DNA from: Cliona cf. orientalis
Lineage: Eukaryota; Porifera; Demospongiae; Clionaida; Clionaidae
Direction: 5' to 3'
NCBI GenBank assembly: GCA_963930775.1
Contig: OZ005697.1
Coordinates: forward strand, 3,179,792-3,243,791
DNA length: 64,000 nucleotides
Shown: piece after piece, positions 1 to 8,666 of the stretch
Layout of the letters: each line of letters starts with the position of its first letter
Position numbering within the stretch: position 1 is the first letter of the stretch
Program-made: the position numbers and the translations under genes
Notes under the pieces: model-generated
Told to the model about the DNA's origin: nothing
Seen by the model: only the letters and a program-made list of their open reading frames with translations
Database searches by the model: none

Positions 1-119
1 AGTCCATATATCCATATATTTATTGGAATTTCATGGTTTATACAGTATTTATGGGAGATAATGATATGTGCAAACTGCGCTTGCATACTATTAACGTTAG
101 TGTTCGGAATGTAGCCAAC

Positions 120-551
120 AAGTCGACCAATTCAGATATGGCCATCATACCAGGAGGGCTAACTGGTCATATCCAACCTGCAGACGTCAGCTGGAATTAG
201 CCATTTAAAGAAGCTTACAAGGAATTGTATGGAGAATGGACAGCGACAGGAGAGAAGAGCTACACACAAGCTGGAAATATCCATGCTCCTAGTAAGCTTC
301 TATGTTTAGAGTGGGTGAAGAAGGCATGGGAATCTGTCAGTCAAGACATAGTGATCAAGTCATTCAGATGCTGTGGAATTTCCGTAGAGGTTGATGGCAC
401 TGAGGATAAAGAAATCCACTGCATTAAAGATGGTGGAATTGCTACAGAAGCATTTGCAGAGATTTCTCAGCGTACAGCTGCTCTTCTGGCAACTGACGAG
501 AGTGATAGCAGTGAGAGTGATGACCCTTTTGAAGACATTGATGAAGATTAA
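120..551 (+). pseudogene. C-terminal fragment of pogo/Tigger-type DDE transposase
   Basis: The frame can be followed from about position 120. It shows the third catalytic region (IIPGGLTGHIQPADVSW, with the Asp of QPADV as the likely third acidic residue) and the downstream helix (FKEAYKELYGEW, then VKKAWESVSQDIVIKSFRCCGI). This order is typical of the DDE_1 superfamily endonuclease of pogo, Tigger and jerky transposases. It ends in a Ser/Asp/Glu-rich tail. An in-frame TAG at 198-200 interrupts a conserved N-K-P-F-K-like motif where Lys is expected, so a single AAG to TAG change would explain it. The N-terminal DNA-binding half lies outside the window. I regard it as dead because of the stop. 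Confidence 0.75.
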
Positions 552-940
552 GGTGAACTTGAGGAGAATGAAGTTGTCATTGAAGATGATGCTGCAGAAC
601 AAGATGACCCTCAGGTTGATTCTGACGATTCTTAAACTCATCTGTCGCTGACTTCGAGTTTGACTTCAATCCCATGCAGGCTTTCTTTTCCGAGACTACT
701 CATCATAATAATCATATTTATCATCATAATATTCTATATAAATCATCATTTTAATCTCTGCTGTTATTATTACATTTTGGTATGATCATGTGACTTATGC
801 GTGACAAACCACGTGCATGTGCCAAACTAGCTAGCTAGCTAGCTACATGTACTACTAAGCTCTAGAGTCAGAGTCAAGTCCAGCTACATGTACTACATTT
901 GTACCTAGCTGTATGCACCATAATATTGCGAGTCAGTGAC
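552..940. other. Spacer between transposase relic and HIRAN-like gene
   Basis: No gene is seen. It includes an AT-rich ATCATAAT-like low-complexity tract around 700-750 and an (AGCT)n run near 830-843. Confidence 0.6.
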
Positions 941-1312
941 ATGGAAGACTGGGAAGACTTTGCTATGGATAGTATTGTCCGAGGTCACCATGTTTAAAAA
1001 TCTATTTGGACCCCATTTCTGGGAGAGGTTCTGCGAGCAGAAACGGAGGAGGGAAATGAAGAAGATAGATATGCTGTTGCCATTCTTAAAGACAGTGGCG
1101 TTGTCGTTGGCCATGTCCCTCGCAGCTTTTCCAGAACATTCTACTTCTTTCTGAGGCACAGAGGCTCCATTGAATGTAAAATCACAGGGCATAGAAAGTA
1201 CGGAATTGGGTTGGAAGTGCCATGCACCTATACTCTTTCCGGAAAGCCAAAGTATACCAAGAGACTGGTAAAGCTTCTAACTAAAGCAGACAGCGATAAG
1301 CAGGATCAATGA
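941..1312 (+). pseudogene. HIRAN-like domain protein, one internal stop
   Basis: The ATG at 941 opens a frame to TGA at 1310-1312, broken only by TAA at 995-997. After the stop it reads KSIWTPFLGEVL, an acidic linker, RYAVAILKDSGVVVGHVP, then YGIGLEVPCTYTLSG. The order matches the intact protein at 40299-40697: RGYHAYMERWDPWVGEVL, KCAVAVKKCGEIVGHIP, GYGLEIPCKYHFYG. Both follow the known HIRAN pattern: GE-x-L, an Asp-x-x-AVAV strand, GH-(V/I)-P, then a late strand ending near Y-x-F-x-G. HIRAN modules in HLTF/Rad5 proteins bind 3' DNA ends; here the domain stands alone. It lies downstream and on the same strand as the transposase fragment. A sequencing error at the TAA would make it intact. Confidence 0.6.
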
Positions 1313-1386
1313 AACACTGAGCTCAAGTAGCTAAAACTTGGAACAAATTCTTTTCATTATTCACAATAATATTATAATATTATACA

Positions 1387-1481
1387 GTAATAATAATTGT
1401 CGCCGCCCTCGAATAGTTGCCGCTAGTTTCAGCAGAGGGAAAAAATTAGTCGCCGCGGCGTCTACTCAAGGAAATACGGTA
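1387..1481. repeat. Right terminal region of the Tigger-like element
   Basis: It holds two GTCGCCGC-type motifs (about 1398-1405 and 1449-1456) and ends GGAAATACGGTA. The terminal TA is consistent with TA target choice. The partner repeat is outside the window. Confidence 0.5.
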
Positions 1482-1756
1482 TATCTGACGGGCAGTCAAG
1501 CCAAAGGTGAAGAAAGAACTGATAGATGGAATACATCATTTTTGGGTAACAGTAGACCAAGCAAAGTGTGAAAAATACATGGGATATTTGTGAAAAGTGA
1601 TCCCAAGCGTGATACAGAGCTCTGCAGGTTACTTGTCAAAGTGAATAGGAAATAGAAAGTGTGTAGTTATGTAAACTGGTAAACCACACATTGCCGTAGG
1701 GTTTGCACCTGTCCAGGATGTGTCTCACAATAATTAAAAAGGCGCGCGTTTGTACT

Positions 1757-2328
1757 TACAGTAGCAGTCAAAAAAAGGTGACATTTCCATTCCGTTCCGC
1801 CCCGTCTAGACACTGTCGCACCGTTTGTGCTACCGTACTGTTTCCGTTTTGTATGCACACGTGTACAATTAGTAATTGGGCGTGGTCTTTTGATGTGCAA
1901 AAAAATGAATGGCCAGCTTGTTCACTCGTCGACTAGAATCGATAGTTTTCTACTGCTACAGTCTTCTAAACTGTCCTGGGGCAGTTCACTACTGCCGCTG
2001 TTTGATATTGAGCGAGTTCTGCGATCGAGGCTCGATTGGATTTGAAGTCTGCCATTCAACAATCAATTGACCTCACATTGCCAATTGACTCTGATTGCTT
2101 CCAAAGGTGATTGCTTGGATAGAGCAATGCTTCTTTTGGCTTTTTTTTTAGGCTCTTGAGGCATCATTTTCGTGCTAGCTACGATTGGAATAGTCAACTG
2201 CATGTTCCGTTGCATCAGCCTCCTACCGTCCTGTTTCCATTCTTGTGTATGGGGAACAGCCGTTTTACTTCCATCTCGACGGGGCAGAACAGTAAGAAAA
2301 CATCACTGTTTTTTTTACCGCTACTGTA
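1757..2328. mobile_element. MITE-like element with TACAGTAGCGGT ends
   Basis: The left end is TACAGTAGCAGTC (1757) and the right end, on the minus strand, is TACAGTAGCGGTA (2328). Both ends carry GCCCCGTC further inward. The opening matches the Tc1/mariner-type ends at 3695, 10730 and 13332 (TACAG-T-(A/T)G-(C/T)-GGTCAATAAAAA). The interior has no convincing coding sequence. It is probably a non-autonomous derivative of a TA-inserting family. Confidence 0.5.
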
Positions 2329-2463
2329 GCTAGTACTGTACTATCCTGAATTATGTGACTGAGTGCATGCTTTGAGTGGCCTACCGTTCATCTACCTACC
2401 TATTTTCGTGAGGATCTACTTTCGAAAGTTGAGTGTGCTGAGATTCTAATCAGTATTCATCAT

Positions 2464-3301
2464 GGCAGAGCTGCCTCCAAGTCACTGTCAGATGGCGCCG
2501 TTTCCTCCTGCCATATCACCAAATATCCCCATTAGTGTATCATCGTACAATTTCCATACTAGCATCTTTGGCACGGGACCCCTGGATATGGACTACCTGG
2601 TATGTACACCAATCCTACTGTAGGGCCACATGGTCAAGATAAAGGCTCCCGTGTAGAATTGGACAGGCTACACTTTCTAAATAAAGCACACAACGGGCCT
2701 AGCTGCTTGCAAGCACAGGGAGGAGCAGAAATTATCGATCTGTGTGACAATGATAGCTCCACTTTAAGTGGTGTGGATACTGAGCCTTCAGATACAGTGA
2801 CAGCAACAGTTTTTTGAAAGTTTTGAACCAACTGAATAAAAAGCAAATTTTGAACATACACACCTTTCAAGATTTTCCATGTGACATGCACACCCCAGAT
2901 GAGTTGAGAGAGGAAATTTTTTGTTGCTTGAGTGAGTCTTAAGTATCAGAGGACTTGCAGTTTGATTTTGGCTACTATATATGAAACAAAAAGTTGTGGA
3001 TAAACTCGGCCCAGGATGTAAGGAAAGAGTGGTCACTTCTTGATGGACTACTTACCTTTCAGTGTACTGGTATCCAAAAATGGAGAATACTCAGCCGACT
3101 AAGAAACGAGTGGCTAGTAGTGAGGCAGATGGTGCAGCAAGCACAAAAAAGCAGAGGGTTTCTGCTGATAGCAAAGCAGAACAAGAATATAGACAGTGGG
3201 CTGAAGTTTTAGTGTCTGGTATGTATACTGATACACAGAACCCTCCACCATACCCAATGTTTGGAAAAGCTCGCAAACTGCTGTCAACCAAGTACAGATG
3301 A
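2464..3301 (+). pseudogene. Decayed coding region of an unrecognised invertebrate protein
   Basis: Three stretches look coding but are not joined by an open frame. ATG at 2464 starts MAELPPSHCQMAPF and ends before GTATGT near 2602. About 2820-3060 reads PDELREEIFCCLSES, a stop, then SEDLQFDFGYYI and NKKLWINSAQDVRKEWSLLD. From 3080 comes MENTQPTKKRVAS, a basic low-complexity segment, then QWAEVLVSGMYTDTQNPPPYP, ending in a stop near 3301. From memory, the order (Asp-Glu-Leu segment, GYY, K-L-W-I, basic linker, W-A-E-M/V-x-x-x-G) recurs in uncharacterised proteins of marine invertebrates. I cannot assign a function. It could be exons of a host gene or a transposon relic. Confidence 0.35.
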
Positions 3302-3694
3302 GAGCCCTGGACCCTCCTCAAATCTAACACTATCACCTGGAACGTGAGCTATTGAGTTAGGAGGCAAGTGTATCGATCAAATAAAGGAGATAGTTAAGCT
3401 ACAGTACAGATCACAGTTAACTTAACAGATTCACGTGTGTAGCGCACGAGTGATGCACCAGTGCTGACAATTCACATGTGAAGCCTTGAAATTAATTGCC
3501 CATGCAAATATTGTGCGCGCGCGAACATATGCGCTGCGCAGACAATTATGGATTTCCACGCGTGACATGTCAACATGACATGACATGCACGCGCACGTCT
3601 GAAGTCACATCTCTAGCCCGCTTCAGTAGTGTTGTCACAGTACTTCTCTTTGCTTGAACCGGGTGGTGTGATGTGAAGGAGAGGTACCTGTTGG
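3302..3694. other. Non-coding stretch
   Basis: No gene is seen. It is locally CpG-rich with a GCGCGCGCG run near 3515. Confidence 0.5.
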
Positions 3695-3760
3695 TACAGT
3701 TGTGGTCAATAAAAAGTTAGCGTTTCGTATTCGTAAAACGATCGTTCAACGACGCGCTAT
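3695..3760 (+). repeat. Tc1/mariner-type terminal repeat, left end
   Basis: It begins TACAGTTGTGGTCAATAAA and continues with AGTTAGCGTTTCGTATTCG. The same block occurs inverted at 10665-10730, and a more diverged copy ends at 13332. It lies about 250 bp before the Tc1-like transposase at 3947, so it is probably that element's left end. I find no matching right end after 5106. Confidence 0.55.
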
Positions 3761-3946
3761 TCACGGTTTTGCAACCTTGCGTATTTACAACGTATTATGC
3801 GTAGTACGCAAACATTGCATACTTCAGGGAGAAAGTATGAAAGAACTTGTAGTTGGGCAGAGCCTAACTAATCGTTGTGACGATCTAGCAAGTTTGAGCG
3901 CTCGAGCCAAGCTAGCTACATAGAAGTGTGAAAAGCGATAACAGCG

Positions 3947-5106
3947 ATGGTTTATAGCTCGTACAAGTTACAGCGGATTCTCTACCACTAGCTAAGAGGT
4001 CACAGAGCACCAACAATCAGCCGACTTTTGCGCAAGGAGAATTTGAAGGCAAGCCGTGTTGGAATAGCGAAGTTTCTCAAGAAGTACAGGGAGACAGGTT
4101 GCATAGGTCGAAGGCCTGGATCTGGACGTCCATCAAAGATTACCGCGGAGATAAAGGCCATTGTGAACGCGCAGATGAGACAAGACAACGAAACAATTGC
4201 TACGCAGCTTCACACGCTTCCGGTTAGCCGTGGCTATCGCATCTCTCTGAGGACGATCCTTCAGTGTCGCACTTCGCTTGGCTGGACCTTTCGTGGCAGC
4301 AGCTACTGCCAGCTCATTCGTACGCAGAACAAAGAGAAGAGACTGGTATGGGCCCAACGCTACAGAACGTACAAGGACGAAGATTTTGAAGAGGTCATCT
4401 TTACTGATGAATGTACAGTACAACTTGAGACTCACCGGCGTTTTTGCTGTAGGAAGCGTGGTGAACCTCCGAGGCCCAAACCAAAGTATGATATACACAT
4501 AATTATAGTATCATACTTTTACTTTTGTTTGCATGTCACTAGCCTAGCCTCAACACTTTTGAGAAGAAATATTAATAATATTACTTGCTCTACGATTCCA
4601 ATTAATGCCCCCTCTCTTGCTCCACACATACACACAGAGCCAAACACCCAGTCAAGGTACATGTCTGGGCAGGCATTAGTCTTCGTGGACGGACAGGCAT
4701 ATGCATTGTTGATGGTATTATGGAAGCCACTGTTTACACCCAGATTCTTGATAAGACGCTTGTACCATTTATCGAGGATGTTTATCCAACTTCACACAAG
4801 TTCATGGCCGACAATGATCCGAAGCACACATCACGCCATGCACAGCGATATCTCGAAGAGAAACAGATCAACTGGTGGCGTACCCCAGCTGAGTCGCCGG
4901 ACCTTAACCCTATCGAAAATATGTGGCACGAGTTGAAGGAGTACATCAGGAGAGAGGTGAAGCCAAAGACGAAGGAGGAACTGATTGACGGAATAGAGGC
5001 ATTTTGGTCTACAGTAGACATTGACAAGTGTAGAAAGTATATTAGGCATTTACGTAAGGTCATTCCTAAAGTGATAGAGGTACAAGGTGCTGCAACAGGA
5101 TACTGA
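3947..5106 (+). pseudogene. Tc1/mariner transposase (DD34E) with one intron and one early stop
   Basis: Exon 1 is 3947-4485 and exon 2 is 4638-5106, about 335 aa in total, the usual Tc1 length. The order is an N-terminal helix-turn-helix region (HRAPTISRLLRKENL, then a second one with RRPGSGRPSKIT, a GRPR-like hook), then the catalytic domain. The acidic residues are Asp in IFTDE, Asp in MADNDPKHTS and Glu in SPDLNPIE. There are 34 residues between the last two, which is the Tc1 signature. An in-frame TAG at 3989-3991 (codon 15) interrupts the first helix region. Translation from a later codon would lose that region, so the copy is probably inactive, though the catalytic triad is complete. 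Confidence 0.85.
4486..4637 (+). other. Intron in the Tc1 transposase gene
   Basis: The intron starts GTATGATATA and ends CACACACAG (152 bp). Removing it joins AA to A to form one Lys codon and carries the frame from RPKPK into AKHPVKVHVWAG, the expected continuation of a Tc1 catalytic domain. Reading through the intron gives no family-like protein. Confidence 0.8.
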
Positions 5107-5723
5107 TTTTATCTATAATACAGGTGTATTAGTAATATTAAAATAATTTTATTGTTGCATATCAAAATTGATACTGATATCACATTTTATTTTTATTAAT
5201 AATATTTCTTGTTGCATCAAAATCGATTGTACAATGTCATGGTATAGTGGTTAGAATGAATATACTAGATATTAAATTTTACTTTGCATGAATCAAAGAG
5301 TGGTTGGCAGTGGTGGTACGGTACTACTGTGAGGTTCTCGTTCCAGTTAGCGATTAGTGACAAGCAGACTGACGGGCTCTCTTGCAACCCTGTCCAATCG
5401 ACTCTGTACAAGTAACCCATGTGGGCTCAAACTCCAGGGGATTGCGCCAGTACTGGGGTAAGAGAGTAAATATGGTCTGCTTCAGCTCCTAAATAGGTAG
5501 GCCATGAAACTCTCTACATCCTGAAACAGTGCACGCAGCCATAACCTTTTCTCCGAAGAAAGACTCGTGCGAGCTTGGTTGTCAGGGTTTCAATCTTGCT
5601 TTCCGTGTGTAAGTGTCGATATTTAGCAAGGATAATGGAATTTTCACTCAACTTTTCCTTGCTGATTGAAGATGATGGTAGGGTCTTGGCATTTTTTTTT
5701 TTTTTTTTTTTCAAGGCGACCAG
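5107..5723. other. Non-coding stretch after the Tc1 gene
   Basis: AT-rich sequence without a gene. A T-run at 5691-5711 abuts the first repeat unit of the next array. Confidence 0.5.
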
Positions 5724-6895
5724 AACACTAAGCAGAAAAAAAATTGTTCGAAAACCGCCACATAGTTGAGCTGAATGCATAGTAGAGCCATACAATGCAA
5801 GCAGGCAGCTTATACATCAATTTTGATCAAAGTGGGTAATGGTCGTCACGTTAATGTGTGCGTGGGCGGAAAACATTGCAAATGCATGGCTTCCTATACA
5901 AACATATGGGGTAACTTCAAAGGGGCCGTAACTCTAATTCTAAGGTGTGAATCAAAATTCCCCAGGGTCAAATCTCTAGTTTCGACCCATTCTGCGTGCC
6001 CATGTAAAAGTTACCTCCCCAAGTGCTCCCAAACCCCCCAAACATTATAAATCTTTTTTTTTTTTCTACTTAGTGTATAACAAGGCGACCAGAACACTAA
6101 GCAGAAAAAAAAATTGTCCAAAAACCACCACATAATCGAGCTGGGTGCATAGTGGAACCATACAATGCAAGCAGGCATCCTAAATTTCAATTTTGTCAAA
6201 AAGTTGGTAAAGGTCGTCACGTTTATGTGCGCGCGTGGCCCCGCCCCTCACGTAGCGCGTGGGCGGAAACATTGCAAACGCATGGCTTCCCTGTACAAAC
6301 ATATGGGGAAACTTCAAAGGGCCGTAACTTTGATTCTAAGGCGTGAATCAAAATTCCTGAAGGTCAAATCTCTGCATTTGATCCATTCTGCGCGCCGGTA
6401 CAAAAATTATGTCCCCAGGTGCTCCCAATTCCCCCCTGAATTAATTAATTAAAGTTTTGTTTTTTTTTCTACTTAGTGTTTTAGTGTTTAATTTTTCAAG
6501 GCGACCAGAACACTAAGCAGAAAAAAAATTATCCAAAAACCACCATATAATGGAGCTGGGTGCATAGTGGAGCCATACAATGCAAGCAGGCAGCCTAAAT
6601 TTCAATTTTGTCAAAAAAGTTGGTAAAGGTCGTCACGTTTATGTGCGCGCGTGGCCCCGCCCCTCACGTAGCGCGTGGGCGGAAACATTGCAAACACATG
6701 GCTTCCCTGTACAAACATATGGGGAAACTTCAAAGGGCCGTAACTTTGATTCTAAGGCGTGAATCAAAATTTTTTCATGTCAAATCTCATGTTTTGACCC
6801 ATTCTGCGTGCCGGTGTAAAAATTATCTCCCCAAGTGCTCCCAATTCCTCCAAACATTTTTCGCGCAGGAAATCTTTTTTTTTCTACTTAGTGTT
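5724..6895 (+). repeat. Head-to-tail array of three ~355-390 bp MITE-like units
   Basis: The units are about 5724-6077, 6093-6480 and 6509-6895. Each begins AACACTAAGCAGAAAAAAA and ends near TTTTTCTACTTAGTGTT, so every unit has imperfect inverted ends. The interior is shared: CCATACAATGCAAGCAGGCA, GTCGTCACGTTTATGTGCGC, CACGTAGCGCGTGGGCGG, ACATATGGGG and GGGCCGTAACT. Units are separated by short linkers with AAGGCGACCAG. The same unit occurs inverted at 28320-31610 and 39205-39571. Short frames in the units are by-products. Confidence 0.85.
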
Positions 6896-6995
6896 TAATT
6901 TTTTTCTTATAATAATTTAGCCGGATTGGCATGGATACACAAATAGCCAGAGGCTAATCTCAAGTGCACCCAGTGGACAATAACTACATAGATTA

Positions 6996-7853
6996 TCATG
7001 AATCAGTTTTCTTAAATTTACTTCTAGTTCTGTTAGCAACAGGGTTTGGCATGATCAGTTTCCATATGACATTTCTTCGGTGTATTGATACCCCAGGGAC
7101 TCCCTCTCGAACACTGTACTGCACCTTCCTACTGCAGGATACATCCAGCTCAGAACCACTGGTGTCAGACGACTCAGAGTTATCAGAGGCATGATGGAAC
7201 CTTCTCTTCCTATGAGACCGCTTCACAACTGGAGTCCATTCCTCGTCACCATTCTTTGTATACTTCACACCAGGAATGCGGTCTTTCATTTCATATGTCA
7301 CAGATTCACAGGTACTCAAATCCACCACATCAGGTTGTTTGAATTGATTGGCCACCAAAACTGAGGTGTCAGCAGTAGCAGAACATTTTTCTTCAGTATC
7401 TGGAAGGGGCATAGTTGGTTGAAGAGTAGCTGAAGTAGAACTGTTGGCACTGGCCTCATCTTTAGCATGATGGGAGATAGCAGAGTGATGAGCATTATCT
7501 GGAGTTACAGATTCTGTCTGAGATGCAGCAAAACTAGTGTTTCCCAAACCATGGTGGGCCACTGTTACTTCTTGAGAACCCTCATGTGGTTGAGTCTTAG
7601 CCTCTCTTCTTCTCTTGCTCTTCTTTCTCTTCTTAACCACTGCCTTAGTTGCCTTGACATCAACCTCACCAAGATTCAGGGCTGGCCAGAAGAAGGTGAC
7701 TGAGAAGCCACCAGTAGACTGCCTTGCTGTCCACTGAGCATCCCCTAGCTGGAGACCTTTGCCTTGCATGCATATACACACAGGCAGTGGGATACCAGAC
7801 TTCTGTAGCAGAGTGTAAGGGCTCTCAAGAACAGACACTAAAATTCCAGCCAT
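6996..7853 (-). CDS. Uncharacterised basic protein, possibly retroelement-derived
   Basis: ATG at 7853 is preceded by an A-run and followed by G, a good initiation context; the frame gives 285 aa. The N-terminus reads MAGILVSVLESPYTLLQKSG, then CMQGKGLQLGDAQW, GGFSVTFFWPA and a Lys/Arg cluster (VKKRKKSKRRR). The middle is Ser/Thr/Ala-rich. The C-terminal part has two related motifs: VTYEMKDRIPGVKY ending in W-T-P-V, and VQYSVREGVPGVSI ending in W-K-L and NRTRSK. I do not recognise a catalytic domain. The basic cluster suggests nucleic-acid binding or nuclear import. It is intronless next to mobile DNA, so a gag-like ORF of a retroelement is one possibility. Confidence 0.5.
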   Translation of the reverse strand: MAGILVSVLESPYTLLQKSGIPLPVCICMQGKGLQLGDAQWTARQSTGGFSVTFFWPALNLGEVDVKATKAVVKKRKKSKRRREAKTQPHEGSQEVTVAHHGLGNTSFAASQTESVTPDNAHHSAISHHAKDEASANSSTSATLQPTMPLPDTEEKCSATADTSVLVANQFKQPDVVDLSTCESVTYEMKDRIPGVKYTKNGDEEWTPVVKRSHRKRRFHHASDNSESSDTSGSELDVSCSRKVQYSVREGVPGVSIHRRNVIWKLIMPNPVANRTRSKFKKTDS

Positions 7854-7943
7854 TTTGTTTTTTTTTTTTTTGGCATTCTTCTTCGGCTTGATTGGAATGC
7901 ATCTTGGTGGCTGATTGGAGGCTGGTTGATTGTGAGGTTGTTG

Positions 7944-8261
7944 CAGTGGCGTGTCCAAGGGGGGGCTCCGGGTGCTCGAGCACCCCCCTCAGCTCTGGCA
8001 CAACAGCTAGATCAGTTGCTCAGTGGCAACTGTTTATGCTGATATTAAATTAACAACTGGTAGCCAGAACCAACAATGAACTTACTATCTTCTAAAATTC
8101 GCTCTCTAAACAACTCTTTCTCGTCGCTACTTGGCCAAAACAGCCTTCTTTGTCAGCCAGCTACCTTCAAGAACGTGTTAGCGAGGGGCGTGGTCAACGT
8201 TTTGGGGGCGTGGCTTAAAATTTTGCGCACCTCCCTCCTTCAAATCCTGGACACGCCACTG
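7944..8261. mobile_element. MITE with CAGTGGCGTGTCCA ends
   Basis: The left end CAGTGGCGTGTCCAAGG is mirrored at the right end by TCCTGGACACGCCACTG. TGTTG flanks both sides (7939-7943 and 8262-8266), a 5-bp direct repeat. The interior contains the stem GGGTGCTCGAGCACCC. It lies just upstream of the ORF at 6996-7853 and beyond the last visible exon of the 8667-10472 gene. Confidence 0.75.
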
Positions 8262-8266
8262 TGTTG

Positions 8267-8640
8267 GTACGGCTGATGAGGACCATGGTGCTCTTGGTCT
8301 GTGTTATATGTATGTTGGGGCTCTGGGCGGTAAGGCAGCTGAGGATGACAGTAAGATGGTTGAGGATCATGATAGTAAGATGGATGAGGATTGCACTGGT
8401 AAGGCTGGCTAGAGTCAGGACTGCAGAAATGCTGAGGATCAGAACGATGAGGGAGCTGAGAAGTGGGACGATAGGATGGCTGATAATCAGAATGATAGGA
8501 TACCTGAGAATCTGTACGGTAAGAGAGCTATGGATCGTAACGGTAAGAGCGCTGAGAATCAGGACAGTAAGATGGCTGAGGATTGACATGGTAGGTGTGC
8601 TGAGGAGACTTTGAGGTGTTGTAATCATCATAATTATCAT
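8267..8640 (-). repeat. Tandem 24-bp repeat encoding Tyr-rich octapeptides
   Basis: One minus-strand frame reads as a run of related octapeptides: QPSYCPDS, QRSYRYDP, LSYRTDS, QVSYHSDY, QPSYRPTS and so on, about a dozen copies with consensus Q-P-S-Y-x-x-D-(S/P). One TAG interrupts it at about 8526. The frame continues upstream to an ATG at 8749 (MGKSNKRKEV). It may be coding or the 3' end of the neighbouring gene in another frame. Confidence 0.5.
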
Positions 8641-8666
8641 ACATGTTATCGTAGTAAATGTCATCA

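Larger units (their letters stand above)
1..1481 (+). mobile_element. 3' part of a pogo/Tigger-like DNA transposon carrying a HIRAN-like gene
   Basis: The left end lies outside the window. The segment holds the C-terminal part of a DDE transposase (120-551), then a HIRAN-like reading frame (941-1312), then a right terminus that ends in TACGGTA at 1475-1481. Read inward on the minus strand the terminus begins TACCGTATTTCCTTGAG. That opening resembles the complete element at 44371-46446, which begins TACCGTAATTCCGG, and the two transposases end in similar acidic tails (DDPFEDIDED here, EDPFQDLD there). Assignment of both genes to one element is inferred, because the left terminal repeat cannot be seen. 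Confidence 0.6.

Noticed and set aside
4486..4500. Programmed frameshift in the Tc1 transposase
   Set aside because: A splice junction explains the break exactly, with consensus sites and correct phase.
5724..6895. CRISPR-like array
   Set aside because: The repeats are ~370 bp, almost adjacent, and have inverted ends; there are no short repeats with unique spacers.
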